A DNA stretch of 64,000 nt from Bacteroides oleiciplenus YIT 12058 (GCF_000315485.1 NZ_JH992941.1:1-64000), one strand, 5' to 3'. Shown: positions 10,746-21,034, counted from the stretch's first letter. Notes: generated from the letters alone by a model not told the origin. Numbers and translations: made by a program.

Positions 10746-11453
10746 TTAAAAGTTATATACATTATCATTTATTACATCATATTCAAGACTGCCGGTTACT
10801 CCTGCCTGATTCAATACCTGGACGAAGTGGTCGGAAACTTTAGCGACATCAAACCCGTCGGTTGTGTAATTCATCACATCATCGCCAGTTGAATCGGGAA
10901 AGTGAAATCCATCCTCTTCTACTGAGATAAGACTTGCTATCTTGTTGACTATTTCACTGGCCAACATGTTGGTTGTTACAGAACCGTTCTTCAGAATAAG
11001 AGAAACAAAATGCTTTGAGACTTGTGCTGCATCCAGCCCTGAGGATGTGTAATTCATCACATCCTTTCCGGTCAAGTCCGGGAAATGATATCCATCTTCC
11101 TCGACAGAGACAAGAGTAGAAATCTTTCCTACAATATCCTTAGCCAACACATCAACAGTAACAGAACCGGCACTCAAAATGAGAGAAACCAGATGCCGGG
11201 AAACCTTGGCAGCATCCAAGCCCTCAGCAGTATAATTCATCACATCCTTTCCAGTTGAATCGGAAAAATGAAAACCACCTTCTTCGACAGATGTCACCAT
11301 CCCGGCAAGAAGTCCGAAAAAAGTCTTCAATGTTTTACTCTCGCCAATCAATTGCTGGATGACGCTAACCATCTGGTTAAACTCTTTCGCCGACAAACGT
11401 CCTTGGGAGTTCTTACCTTCATTCTCAACTTTAGTGCCTATATTCAGTTCCAT
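10746..11453 (-). CDS. Repeat-containing tail fibre protein
   Basis: 235 residues. After an N-terminal segment of about 55 residues come three tandem repeats of 61 residues (183 bp), each with the pattern VEE-G-HF-D-TG-DVMNYT followed by a helical LV-LIL-GSVT stretch. The copies have diverged but keep the period exactly. Such repeats suggest an elongated trimeric fibre or connector. It is followed after 11 bp by the Ig-domain protein. Function is inferred from position and architecture only. Confidence 0.65.
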   Translation of the reverse strand: MELNIGTKVENEGKNSQGRLSAKEFNQMVSVIQQLIGESKTLKTFFGLLAGMVTSVEEGGFHFSDSTGKDVMNYTAEGLDAAKVSRHLVSLILSAGSVTVDVLAKDIVGKISTLVSVEEDGYHFPDLTGKDVMNYTSSGLDAAQVSKHFVSLILKNGSVTTNMLASEIVNKIASLISVEEDGFHFPDSTGDDVMNYTTDGFDVAKVSDHFVQVLNQAGVTGSLEYDVINDNVYNF

Positions 11454-11456
11454 AGT

Positions 11457-11666
11457 TTATTCTCCAAATATTAAAGAAAACGCATAAGGGAATCCCTTAC
11501 TTTCCTGTTCAACCTTTCCACCTGGAGCGGAAAGCGCGTGCATTATCAAGTTTGTTTCAAGCATACTTGTATCAGCCATATCACTTTCGATACGGCTGAT
11601 AACAGCGCGAGTAGTATTACCTTGCTCATCCGTTGTACGGCTCAAAACAAACTTGATATACCCCAT
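11457..11666 (-). CDS. Small tail-region protein, unknown
   Basis: 69 residues, in the leftward late operon. It starts in the last base of the preceding gene (shared base 11666), indicating translational coupling, and ends 3 bp before the repeat-containing fibre gene. No motif recognised; a small structural or assembly role is likely from context. Confidence 0.6.
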   Translation of the reverse strand: MGYIKFVLSRTTDEQGNTTRAVISRIESDMADTSMLETNLIMHALSAPGGKVEQESKGFPYAFSLIFGE

Positions 11667-11941
11667 TAGTTACAATTCAACTGATTAATAATTTCACGCT
11701 TCACAGCAGCTATAAGCCGCGAGTTCTTCACTACAAGTTCAAGAGCCTTGCAGTAGCGTTCCGGAACTTCCACTGCATCTTCCGAATAGTAGATAGTTTT
11801 TGCTAAGTCTTCAAACCCAATATCCAGAAGGATGCTGCCGTTGTACATCATTTCATTGCCGACTGTTTCGGCTGCATCAAAAGTTTGCTTTCCACCTTCG
11901 AATGAAGTCTGAGCTTCGATTTGTCTAAAATTGATTTTCAT
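11666..11941 (-). CDS. Small tail-region protein, unknown
   Basis: 91 residues, mixed alpha/beta composition, beginning MKINFRQIEAQTSFEGGK. No family recognised. It lies 11 bp after the 822-residue fibre/baseplate gene and abuts the 69-residue gene, so it belongs to the tail module. It may be a fibre chaperone or baseplate component, without direct evidence. Confidence 0.6.
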   Translation of the reverse strand: MKINFRQIEAQTSFEGGKQTFDAAETVGNEMMYNGSILLDIGFEDLAKTIYYSEDAVEVPERYCKALELVVKNSRLIAAVKREIINQLNCN

Positions 11942-11952
11942 ATTCTTATAAA

Positions 11953-14421
11953 TTATGTTGCTGAATAACTTTTCGTTAAAACCCCGTTATAATAAAATTT
12001 AATTCCATCCGGAGATATTTCCACGGACTTCGGGGGAGCCTCCATGTCTTGTGAAGTAATAAATATATGTTCATATCCAATACTTATCTCCGATTTTATA
12101 CCGCGAACATTTCCCTTTAATACCATTACGCCTCCCCATGTGTTACTTACAAATTCTGCTCTAAGGTTTAATAAAGCTCCTAACGATTCATTTTTTCCTA
12201 TTTCAATTTCGCGAGGAGTAATACTCGTAGATAGCACATATTCCCCATCGGTAAACTGCGCTGATAATTCCGAAAATGTACCACTGACACCACTCAATGT
12301 TCCATTGAATACACCATTAGTGGCGGTAATCTTATTTAGCGTCAGGTTGCCCTCAGTATCCACCACAAACGTATCATTCGCAACAATATTACCATTGAAC
12401 CGAATCTGGTCAGCATTTATGACCGCATTACTTTGAAAACTCTTATCCGGAAGCTGTGTCACGAACAAATCTATATAGGCTTTCCTCACATAACCATTAT
12501 TGTCAGCCAAACTTGAAAACATCTCTGTTAAGCCATCCTTTGTGATAATACCGGACATCTTTGTCATGTCTACATGCCCATCTTTATCATACACGATTTC
12601 CTTTCCGTACAATGCCGAGAAGTCTGCTGTGGTTATTAATCCGGAGGTATTGATATTAGTGATTTTTTCACCAGATGCATCAAAATGTATTCCTTGAGCC
12701 AATAAGGTTAGAGATTCCTTCGTCGCCTGAATGACTGTCGTATTCTCAGTTGCCGCACTCTTAGCACCCTGTGCAATACCCAATGCTTCCGCTGCTGATT
12801 TAGCTGCATTAGAAGCATCATTTATACCCTGTTGCGCAAGGTCTTTTGCCTTTTTTATTCCCTCATTAGAGTCGGTTACGGCTATTACAATCTGATCGCC
12901 CAAGTTCTCAAGATAAGCCGTCGTGGCACTCGATGAAGGCCCCCAATGAGAAATACTGAATGCCGCTCCCTTAGCCTTAGCCGTCTTGCAGACAAGAGAA
13001 TCATTCTTATAAATGGTGGTACCATCGTTATAAGTGGCATTTACCCAGAGGTCACCGATATCATATTCCGAATCTTTTGTCGGTCGCTCCACAAATACCC
13101 GGCGTTTCCCGTCTGCTGTATCCTGGGCCTTGGCTGCATCTTCCAGAGCTTTCAACGTCAGGTGGTCAGTAATTTCATTCCAGGCGCCTGATTCAAACCT
13201 ATATCCCTTACCGGTAAGACGATTATAAAACATATCCTGGTCATGCATAGCCTTTAACTCAGGTGTATTCCATTCCGAGGCCGGTATATTACTTAGCGTC
13301 GGAGCATAATCGAAAAACCACAAGGTATATTCCTTATCCGTCTGCTCTTTAACAAGATTAATACGATCTTGCATATCCTCCAATACCGTATCAATGTCCT
13401 TGCCTGTTGCTATGGAGATAAGTTTCGCCTTGATGATACTTTCTTCCGGATTCAGGTCTATATTAGGCTGCGGCAGATGATAATCGCTGATTCCTTCGTA
13501 TACTCGTATATAAGGGCCTCCGGTGGTTATGGCATCACTACAGATGGCGCCCTGTCTACTTTTGTCAGACTTGTTGCCCAGGTGTACAATCTCGTCACCG
13601 GCCAGAGGAGCATCACTACCAGCACCACAATTGGACTTGCTCAAATCAATATAATCCGTTCCTACGCCTACTACAAGTCTCCAATAGTAGTGATTTCCTA
13701 ATACTCCTCCGACTTTTTTATCAAGATTGAAAGTCTCGCAGATCGCTCGGTCATCTGCTTGGAATAAACATTTCACTTCACGACCGTCCGCGTCTGTCGA
13801 CTTGAAATGGCATCGGTATGCAGAACCAATATCTTCCACCGATGTACAATAGATTCCGCCACCCGGTGTTACCCACTGCTTGCCTCCCACATAGTAAGAG
13901 CGTTGTACTTGTATCTCGTCGGCTGTCAACTTGCGGCGAATGTTTACGAAGTCAATATCCAGATGATAATTTCCGGCTTCATCTTTATAGATGCCGAAGC
14001 CGGTGGAACCCTTTGCAAAATTCTGAGACACTATATCACGTAGCAGGGTAATTTCTTCAAGCGTAGCCATTCCTTTAACGTTGATACCTTCGAGGAAGGT
14101 CATCAACTTTTCAACCGTTTCAGCCACATCTCGAAGGAGATATCGCTTATCGAGCGTTGAAGTACCGCCAAGCTCATCCAGTTTACAATGATAGATTTCA
14201 TTGGCACTTTCGTCAGGCATATCGGGATCGACTTTCAGAATGTACGCCTTTCCTTCTGTTGCTATTATCTGCCCCGGATATGGCACATCTTCGCCCTTGG
14301 CATTTGCAGCGTACACCTTTGCGTTTTCGTATAAATCTATTGCACTGGATGAGTCCAGAGGCTTAGGATTTGTCCGTTTGATTGACCCGGTATACGGGCT
14401 TCCTGTATTGATTACTCCCAT
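11953..14421 (-). CDS. Large tail fibre / baseplate protein
   Basis: 822 residues. The N-terminal half has several beta-rich segments and a DKRYLLRD motif. The middle contains an Ala-rich predicted coiled coil (about residues 535-590, AAKSAAEALGIAQGAKSAA). The C-terminal third has repeated NADQIRFNGNI and ITATNGVFNGTLSG elements like those at the end of many tail-tip fibres. The start is just 1 bp after the preceding gene. Gene order (tape measure, tip, this gene) places it at the tail tip, probably in host contact. Confidence 0.7.
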   Translation of the reverse strand: MGVINTGSPYTGSIKRTNPKPLDSSSAIDLYENAKVYAANAKGEDVPYPGQIIATEGKAYILKVDPDMPDESANEIYHCKLDELGGTSTLDKRYLLRDVAETVEKLMTFLEGINVKGMATLEEITLLRDIVSQNFAKGSTGFGIYKDEAGNYHLDIDFVNIRRKLTADEIQVQRSYYVGGKQWVTPGGGIYCTSVEDIGSAYRCHFKSTDADGREVKCLFQADDRAICETFNLDKKVGGVLGNHYYWRLVVGVGTDYIDLSKSNCGAGSDAPLAGDEIVHLGNKSDKSRQGAICSDAITTGGPYIRVYEGISDYHLPQPNIDLNPEESIIKAKLISIATGKDIDTVLEDMQDRINLVKEQTDKEYTLWFFDYAPTLSNIPASEWNTPELKAMHDQDMFYNRLTGKGYRFESGAWNEITDHLTLKALEDAAKAQDTADGKRRVFVERPTKDSEYDIGDLWVNATYNDGTTIYKNDSLVCKTAKAKGAAFSISHWGPSSSATTAYLENLGDQIVIAVTDSNEGIKKAKDLAQQGINDASNAAKSAAEALGIAQGAKSAATENTTVIQATKESLTLLAQGIHFDASGEKITNINTSGLITTADFSALYGKEIVYDKDGHVDMTKMSGIITKDGLTEMFSSLADNNGYVRKAYIDLFVTQLPDKSFQSNAVINADQIRFNGNIVANDTFVVDTEGNLTLNKITATNGVFNGTLSGVSGTFSELSAQFTDGEYVLSTSITPREIEIGKNESLGALLNLRAEFVSNTWGGVMVLKGNVRGIKSEISIGYEHIFITSQDMEAPPKSVEISPDGIKFYYNGVLTKSYSAT

Positions 14422-14422
14422 A

Positions 14423-15334
14423 TCAAGATATAGTTATAGTTCCGTTATTAGTTACATCGTTCACAATTGCCGACTTGATATACCACACATTATATTTTTT
14501 TGCTGTACTTCCATTAGCTCCTTTAACCATTACGGGGTCCGCAGCTTTCAACGTACCATCTCCCGGTATCAGATCGGCAATATATCCTTCTATTTTAATC
14601 CTTGAAAGATTAGCACCCTCCGGGAAACAGATTGCAAGAAGCTTCCAGTCGGTAGCCTCGAAGCTATAATTTCCGGCGCCAGTGTAAAGACCACTGTATT
14701 TCAATGCCCGTACTTGTTCTGACGTTGTGGGTATTGCACTAACCACTCCTGCAAACCATTTACGGTATACATCCACAGTAAGAGAGTTTTTTAATGTCGT
14801 TTCCGGGATTGACTCGTCATCACTCGCCGCATAGACAACAGTAGCCTGATAGGTCTCTGTTTGTGTATAATTACCAGTTAGCTTGCGGACAGCCGTTTGC
14901 ACGCCATTCGCCTCTGCGGAGAATTCAAGAGGCTTTTTTTCGTCGTTCTCAAAAAATGCCTTTATCATTGCTCCATTTCCGTTCCTGGTTGCAGTGTAGG
15001 TCAATTGCCCCTTCGTTGTGCCATATTCCACTTTATTGCCGGTGGACGATTGCCCTTCAAATGTTGCTGGGACAGGCTTAAACAACAACGTTTTGACAAA
15101 CTGAGTAAATGTCATGCCCATAGGCAACCGTTGTCCGGTTTCGATGTGTCCGGTCTTGGCGGCATTGGACGTTATATTTGTTTCCAGAACCGCACTACCA
15201 GTAACACCAGTAGAACCACCACCTCCCAAAACACTAATAACCGTGCCGGAAGAAGACTGCCCGGATTCGCGCAAACGCTTGCTTCTCGCTACGCTTTTCC
15301 GTTCTGTTACAACTACGTTATACTGTTTCTTCAT
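14423..15334 (-). CDS. Tail tip-associated protein, unknown
   Basis: 303 residues. The N-terminus is basic (VTERKSVARSKRLRESGQ) then Gly/Ser-rich. The rest is beta-rich and contains LPMGMTFTQFVKTLLF, a segment echoed in the phosphoesterase at 8507-9700. Its start overlaps the end of the tail-tip gene by 17 bp, so the two are probably translated together. No database family can be named with confidence; a baseplate or fibre-attachment role is inferred from position. Confidence 0.6.
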   Translation of the reverse strand: MKKQYNVVVTERKSVARSKRLRESGQSSSGTVISVLGGGGSTGVTGSAVLETNITSNAAKTGHIETGQRLPMGMTFTQFVKTLLFKPVPATFEGQSSTGNKVEYGTTKGQLTYTATRNGNGAMIKAFFENDEKKPLEFSAEANGVQTAVRKLTGNYTQTETYQATVVYAASDDESIPETTLKNSLTVDVYRKWFAGVVSAIPTTSEQVRALKYSGLYTGAGNYSFEATDWKLLAICFPEGANLSRIKIEGYIADLIPGDGTLKAADPVMVKGANGSTAKKYNVWYIKSAIVNDVTNNGTITIS

Positions 15335-17561
15335 ACTCTACTCCTTCATAATTATCAGGTTCCACTTCCACCATCTTCATCTCGCTTTCCCCAGCTATTA
15401 AGTTTTGTACATCACTCAGTAAGACATAAGTACCCGGTTCGCTGCGATCCGTATAAGTGCTTATGTCTGACAACAGTTTCACAGTACCGGACAGCACATT
15501 CATACGGCGATGGTAATTACTGTATATCGTTCCAATCAGCAACTTTTCCAGAGACATTGTCGTATCTTGCCGGGTGAACTCATATACAGGTGCAAGCGTG
15601 GAACTCCGCAGTAACACGCCAAGCCCCCTGTCATTGGTTTCTCGGAGACCGCATCCGATTACCGTATTCAGCTCCAGTTTTTCACGCGCCGAACGGTTCA
15701 ACCAGGATGTATAACTGATGTCTTTCGAATCAATGTTGTTTTTATACCCATCCAGAAGTTCAATTTCCGGCATCTGGTAAAGCAACCAACGGGCATGCCG
15801 CTCGTCTTCAGCAGACAGCGGAGAATAATCGTCTTTTAAGCCCAGTGAGCCTACCCCCGCGTCTTTATATATTCCCGACTTGATTTTTATTTCCAGCGTG
15901 TGACCGAATAAATTAGGAGGAAGATCCATATACATGGCGCCTGTCTTTGTTGCCGTCATTATATTCTCCAAGTGTATGTCACCTGTCACTCCCATAGTCA
16001 TTACTGCGTCATGTGTACAACAATCTTTCCAGCCTCCATCCCAGCCTTGCGTTGCATCGCCTGTATTTAAAAAAGAGATTACACACCTCCCGGGCTTTCC
16101 TGTAACTTCATTCACACCATAGTCTTCTTTCCACCAATTTCCTCCGCAAGGATTGGTTCCCCAGACATTGACATAAGAATATGCGATTTTTCCATCCCGG
16201 TCCAACAAGCGTATTTCCACAGGCACATACAAAGCACGTACATTATTCTGCCAGTATTCATATTCTTCCTTGCTATTATAGGTTCCGGCATCCTTAAACG
16301 GGTTGTAGCGTCCATCCAACATTAATGACAGCTTTATTTTCAATGACAAATTGGAACGGTAGTTCATTGATGGCACTGCAATCCCGCAAGTGGTTGGTAT
16401 CAGTATCTTTATCTTTTTGCTAAAAGTCATCAGATCGGTTCCTATGCCCAAACCGTTTTGCAAGATACAGACACTCTCTTCTTTCGTATCGGTCTGGGCA
16501 CGCCAGGCAATCCCCAGACTTTCATCTCCGGAAGCCAAGGGATTTATCTTATAAATCCTGGCATTAGCATTTAAGGTAAGCCCAGAAGCGACTTCATTAT
16601 TCGTATAAAGTCCAAAGCTAAAACTTAAATCCGGTCCGAATAAAGCGTCATAAGTGCTCTCATACACCACTCCGGTGGATTCCTTTGTAAACGATCTGAT
16701 ATCTATGTCCTTTTTAAACAAGTCAGTACGCTCATAAGGGCTGAAACTCACGTCTACATTCTTATATACATTATCCACGCCCAAAACCGCATCTGTTCCC
16801 TGCCACTCTATTAATTGAGGTTCAAACACTGTTTGAAAAGCATTCAAATCATACAGATAGAGACCGCCACAACGCTGTAACAATCGCAGAGCGAACGGGC
16901 GTAATATTTCATCCAGCACTTCACGTTGCGTCATGGGTTCCTCTTCCTCATCGTAGAAATTATCACTATAAAGACACAGTTCCCTGAAGGTATTGCTGTC
17001 TGACGGAATATCAGGCATCGACGTTGAAACGTAACAAGATATGCCTCCGGTCATGTAAGCCGCAGAAAGACGGGCACTTTTTATACAATCTGTCAGCAAG
17101 TCTTCCAGCGTGCGGGCGCCTGTTCCTGAAAAGTTGATGCGTTCCAGCATGGCGAAATCGCTGAAGGTCATGCTCACTTCATATTCCTTTTCATAAGAGA
17201 AAGGTTCTTCGTATAATTCGGTATCCATGGTACCGCACCAGTACAATACCCCGTTGCGATACACTTCAAGCAGTACACTGCCCACTTCCATGGTATACAG
17301 GTCTATATATTGCCGGTCAACTTTGCTCACCACCGTCAGTGTAGCACAACTCGCCTGTACGGGTTCCTGTTTATCCACTTCCTTCCACTCTATCACCAAC
17401 GGTTTTTCCGCAGGAAAATGGAACTCACCCACCGCAGGATAGGGCATATCTGTTTCCTGCAATAACCGGACTTTCCAACGCACACCGTCACGGCTGAGAA
17501 ATTCGCCTTGATATCGAAGAGCACGCGTTTCCTGAACGCTTTTCTGTATACCTATTTTCAT
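15318..17561 (-). CDS. Tail tip / baseplate hub protein
   Basis: 747 residues immediately after the tape measure gene, with an ATGA start/stop overlap (17558-17561). The N-terminus describes a beta domain with QGEFLSRDGVRWKVRLLQE, like distal tail proteins, and the middle resembles hub proteins that follow tape measures in siphoviruses. In that order this protein closes the tail tube and anchors fibres. No enzymatic motif was noticed. Confidence 0.7.
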   Translation of the reverse strand: MKIGIQKSVQETRALRYQGEFLSRDGVRWKVRLLQETDMPYPAVGEFHFPAEKPLVIEWKEVDKQEPVQASCATLTVVSKVDRQYIDLYTMEVGSVLLEVYRNGVLYWCGTMDTELYEEPFSYEKEYEVSMTFSDFAMLERINFSGTGARTLEDLLTDCIKSARLSAAYMTGGISCYVSTSMPDIPSDSNTFRELCLYSDNFYDEEEEPMTQREVLDEILRPFALRLLQRCGGLYLYDLNAFQTVFEPQLIEWQGTDAVLGVDNVYKNVDVSFSPYERTDLFKKDIDIRSFTKESTGVVYESTYDALFGPDLSFSFGLYTNNEVASGLTLNANARIYKINPLASGDESLGIAWRAQTDTKEESVCILQNGLGIGTDLMTFSKKIKILIPTTCGIAVPSMNYRSNLSLKIKLSLMLDGRYNPFKDAGTYNSKEEYEYWQNNVRALYVPVEIRLLDRDGKIAYSYVNVWGTNPCGGNWWKEDYGVNEVTGKPGRCVISFLNTGDATQGWDGGWKDCCTHDAVMTMGVTGDIHLENIMTATKTGAMYMDLPPNLFGHTLEIKIKSGIYKDAGVGSLGLKDDYSPLSAEDERHARWLLYQMPEIELLDGYKNNIDSKDISYTSWLNRSAREKLELNTVIGCGLRETNDRGLGVLLRSSTLAPVYEFTRQDTTMSLEKLLIGTIYSNYHRRMNVLSGTVKLLSDISTYTDRSEPGTYVLLSDVQNLIAGESEMKMVEVEPDNYEGVEYEETV

Positions 17562-20500
17562 CTTGTACGACTGTTAAAGTTATCCACTTTATTCAATATT
17601 CCCTTCAATGTACGGCCATCGATGACAAACTCTACACGTCCACCACTCATCCCATCGACAGGTTGTATCAGTTGCTTCAGTTTGTTAAGTGGCGCCACCA
17701 CTTCCGGATTGTTGCTCGCTCCGGCGTATTCGCCGAACAGACCTAATGTGGGACCATAGGCAAGACCGCCATTGGCGAATTTGGGAATGCTGGCCAGTGC
17801 TGCCAAGACGCTCGCCACGGCAGCAATAGCTAATACAGGACCTACAATAGGAATGCTCGATACAGCTGCTGCCGCACCAGTAGCTGCCACAGCTGTATTA
17901 GTAGTTGCTTGTCCTGCTTGTGTACCAATCAATGCCATGATTTGGGGAATGGCTGTTGCAATGGCCTGCATGCAATTGGCTCCCCATTCCAACCATTGTC
18001 CGGCTGCACCTCCTACCGCATTACCCAAAGCCCCCATTGCACCACCCATTGCACTCAGTGATTCAATAGTCGCAGCATTCTTTTGCCGGGCAGTATCCAA
18101 GGCGTTATTCCAAGCCTCCATATCCGAAAGAGGCTTATTCATGTCCATTTTCGGAATTTTAAATCCGTCCATCGCACCACCTTTTCCGATGGATGATTTC
18201 ATAGCATCCTGTATAGGTGATGTGGCAGCTCCTCCTGCCTCCACCGGTTTCAGTGTATAGCGTGCCTCGAAGTTTGCATGTTTCAGGCGTTCCTTGATTT
18301 CGGAAATCTGGTCTTCCAATGCAACGATATCGGAAGTGAACGTCAACTGTTTCTCAATCGGAGCTTTTTCTTGCCGCTCCTTCAGTTCACTCAGTTGTTG
18401 TTCCAAAGCTTTCAGGCTTCCTGAAGAAATAGCGATATCGTTTTTGGTATCTCCTCCCTTACCGCCGCCGTTCCCCAGCCCCAGTGATTTTCCTAACGCA
18501 TCCTTGCGTGCTTTCAATTGTTTGTTATATTCCGACAGACGATTGATTTCAGCCGTTTCTGTTGAAGCCAGTGATTTTAGTTTACTTTCTGCTTCTTCGA
18601 TGGCAGCACCCAACTCGTTATATGACATTTTAGCTATATCCATAGCTTTAGCCACATGGCCTGTGGAGGAACTGCCGCTTCCGACCGCACTGCTTCCGCC
18701 ATCTGCCGGCAAAACTCCTTTACCGCCGCCGAACATGGTCTGTGCATCCGCTATTTCTTTTTTATAGTCATCGTTTGCCCGGCGTACTTCACGCACCTGC
18801 CGATAAATGTATTCGGCGATGGGGCTCATGGTGTGGGAACCGAACTGGTCGCGATAGATGGTATCGGTCTGTTTCATTATCTCCCGTGCTTCCTGCGGGA
18901 TGTCTTTGCCGCTGCGTACGGCGGCACGTATCTGCGCCCATGCTTTACCGGCCTGGGCGGCGGTAATCTTTCCGGCACCTTCGCCAATGCCGCCGTACAG
19001 GCGTTCGCGGATGTTCTTCAGTGCTTCCCCTTCGGTGCCGGCATAGGTTTCGGCTGCGCCGGAGGTGGCTTTCTCCATGGCACGGGCGCGGGCGGTGTTC
19101 AGTATGGCTTCGCTCAGCTTGTTGTAGGCTACCTGCGCTGTTTCTACACTGTTGATTTCTACCCCTATTTGTTTCAGGTAAGTACCATATTTTGCGAGGA
19201 TGTCATTCTTTGCCTTTTGCCATTCTTCCGAACCGGCCTTAGCACGGTTCAGAGGTTCAAACAAAGCATCCAACGACAGGCGCTCTTTGGCTACTTCGGT
19301 ATTCATCTCACCCAGCGTGTCATTCAGACGCTTCTGTGATTCGGCAGCCTTACCGGAAGATGAGAATATTTTGTATAATCCTACAGCCAATGCGGCTGCG
19401 GCAGAAGCAGCTATCAGATACGGACTGGCGGCAATGGCGATATTAAGCAAACGGGCAGCACCAGTCGTACTGCTTATGGCGGCACGAGCCGTCAACACTT
19501 GCATCTGGTAGATGTAGAGTGACCGGCGAGCAGTGGTGAGAGAGGTGCTGAAAGCCATAGTAGTGGCAGAGGCTGCTCGGCTGACGAACGTACACTTCAG
19601 GATACTGTCCTTCATGACCTTCATTGTCTGGTAAAACCGGATGCCGTTTGTTGTAGCAATACCCATATCTGCCGCTAAAGAGACGAAGGGACCCGCGCTG
19701 CTGGCCACACCTCCGGCAAGGTCGGTAAATGAGGCCATCAGGTTACGAAGTCTCTGGTTTGTGGCGTCTCCCGAGCTGTTCATCTCTCCAAATGCCTGCT
19801 CTATGGTACCGGTGCTGTCGGCCATTTCTCTGATATTCTGGCTGAACTTCTCTTTTTGCTCTCCCGTCAGTGAAGTAAGCAGGCGCAATGCTTCGGCACT
19901 GCCGAAGAGGTTGCCATAGATGGTTTCTTTCAGTTGCCCTGTACGTGCGGAGTATTCTGTGATGGTAGTGTCGAGCGTACGAAGAAAGTTTTCCAGTCCG
20001 CCTGCCTGCTTGATGCTGGCGGCATTGAAACTGATTCCCATGGCTTCGGCTGCTTTGCCGGCTTCGCTGCTGGGCTTGATGAGTGATGTAAGTACGGCAG
20101 CAAGCTGGGTACTTACTTCGGCGGTATTACCGGTTACGCCGGTTGTGGTGGCAAATACGGCCATCAGTTCGTCAATGCTGATGCCCAATTGAGAAGCACT
20201 GCCGCTGACGCGGGGAAGAGCTGCGGCCAGTTGTTCAAACGAGGTCACACCATTTTTGGCTGTTTTCTGTATTTTGTCCTGAATGTCTCCGGCAGTTTCC
20301 CACTCCAGACCATAGTTCTTGATAATGGTGGAGGTGACGGTGACAGTCTGCCCCAGGTCAGCAAGGCCACCCACAGCAGCTTTGCTGCTCTGTTCCAGGA
20401 AAGCTATCCAATTATCTTCGGGCACACCGTTGGATATGACTTGGTAGAGACCTCCGGCAAGCTCTTCGCGCGCCAGGGGGATGACCATACTCAGTTCTTT

Positions 20501-20818
20501 CACCTGGGCGGTTAGCTCCCTGAAGCCGGCCTCGTCTTGCCCGGCCATGGTGTTGACTGCACGCATGGATTTGTTGAAGCTGTCATAACGGCCGGCCAAT
20601 CCTTGAATACCGTTGCTGAGCTGTTCAATGCCGTTGACCAGCATATCCCAGTTCAAATTTTGCATGGCCATCTTCTGTATTTCGTCCGATGCTTCTTTGG
20701 CGGTTTGCGTCACACGCTTCACCGCATCGTCAAATGTCTGAGCGTCGACCGTCAGATTATGGAACGTATCTTTACCGTCAGTCGTTATTTTTAACTTAAA
20801 CTCTACCTCGTTTGCCAT
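17558..20818 (-). CDS. Tail tape measure protein
   Basis: 1086 residues, the longest phage gene here. Residues about 70-400 match the TP901-type tape measure core (VSGSASQLGISIDELMAVFA, ATTTGVTGNTAEVSTQLAAV). Hydrophobic segments occur near residue 465 (ASPYLIAASAAAALAVGLY) and at about 990-1030 (VSSIPIVGPVLAIAAVASVL), with coiled-coil stretches between. The protein sets tail length and is thought to be ejected with the DNA. It starts after the tail chaperone genes, with a small opposite-strand gene in the gap. Its size predicts a long tail, unlike contractile Mu. Confidence 0.93.
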   Translation of the reverse strand: MANEVEFKLKITTDGKDTFHNLTVDAQTFDDAVKRVTQTAKEASDEIQKMAMQNLNWDMLVNGIEQLSNGIQGLAGRYDSFNKSMRAVNTMAGQDEAGFRELTAQVKELSMVIPLAREELAGGLYQVISNGVPEDNWIAFLEQSSKAAVGGLADLGQTVTVTSTIIKNYGLEWETAGDIQDKIQKTAKNGVTSFEQLAAALPRVSGSASQLGISIDELMAVFATTTGVTGNTAEVSTQLAAVLTSLIKPSSEAGKAAEAMGISFNAASIKQAGGLENFLRTLDTTITEYSARTGQLKETIYGNLFGSAEALRLLTSLTGEQKEKFSQNIREMADSTGTIEQAFGEMNSSGDATNQRLRNLMASFTDLAGGVASSAGPFVSLAADMGIATTNGIRFYQTMKVMKDSILKCTFVSRAASATTMAFSTSLTTARRSLYIYQMQVLTARAAISSTTGAARLLNIAIAASPYLIAASAAAALAVGLYKIFSSSGKAAESQKRLNDTLGEMNTEVAKERLSLDALFEPLNRAKAGSEEWQKAKNDILAKYGTYLKQIGVEINSVETAQVAYNKLSEAILNTARARAMEKATSGAAETYAGTEGEALKNIRERLYGGIGEGAGKITAAQAGKAWAQIRAAVRSGKDIPQEAREIMKQTDTIYRDQFGSHTMSPIAEYIYRQVREVRRANDDYKKEIADAQTMFGGGKGVLPADGGSSAVGSGSSSTGHVAKAMDIAKMSYNELGAAIEEAESKLKSLASTETAEINRLSEYNKQLKARKDALGKSLGLGNGGGKGGDTKNDIAISSGSLKALEQQLSELKERQEKAPIEKQLTFTSDIVALEDQISEIKERLKHANFEARYTLKPVEAGGAATSPIQDAMKSSIGKGGAMDGFKIPKMDMNKPLSDMEAWNNALDTARQKNAATIESLSAMGGAMGALGNAVGGAAGQWLEWGANCMQAIATAIPQIMALIGTQAGQATTNTAVAATGAAAAVSSIPIVGPVLAIAAVASVLAALASIPKFANGGLAYGPTLGLFGEYAGASNNPEVVAPLNKLKQLIQPVDGMSGGRVEFVIDGRTLKGILNKVDNFNSRTR

Positions 20819-20826
20819 TTTTTTTA

Positions 20827-20834
20827 TATCTTTG
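20827..20834 (+). promoter_or_regulatory. -7 box for the 55-residue gene
   Basis: Perfect TATCTTTG about 22 bp upstream of the ATG at 20856. A TTTG at 20811-20814 is too close (12 bp) to be a standard -33, so the promoter is only partly supported. Confidence 0.45.
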
Positions 20835-20855
20835 CATTAAGAAATCATCACTTGC

Positions 20856-21023
20856 ATGAAAAGAGATTTTATCCGTTTTTTAATCGCAGCTATCCTATCT
20901 TTCCTGATTTTCTATCAGGGAGAAAATGCATGGTTCATAATCAGGCTCCTTGGAGGATTCTGTTTCTGGATTGCCCTATATTATGGAGGTAAGCTGGTTA
21001 TGCGTCCTTTAGGAGTCATATAA
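20856..21023 (+). CDS. 55-residue membrane protein opposite the tail operon
   Basis: Open frame of 55 codons plus TAA on the strand opposite to the late genes, filling the gap between tail chaperone and tape measure. It begins MKRDFIRFLI and has two hydrophobic stretches, about residues 6-20 (IRFLIAAILSFLIFY) and 27-44 (FIIRLLGGFCFWIALYY), so it should be a small inner-membrane protein with a positively charged N-terminus. Its orientation and own -7 box fit a gene expressed from the resident prophage, for instance in superinfection exclusion; that role is a guess. Confidence 0.6.
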   Translation: MKRDFIRFLIAAILSFLIFYQGENAWFIIRLLGGFCFWIALYYGGKLVMRPLGVI

Positions 21024-21034
21024 TCTCTGTCTGT

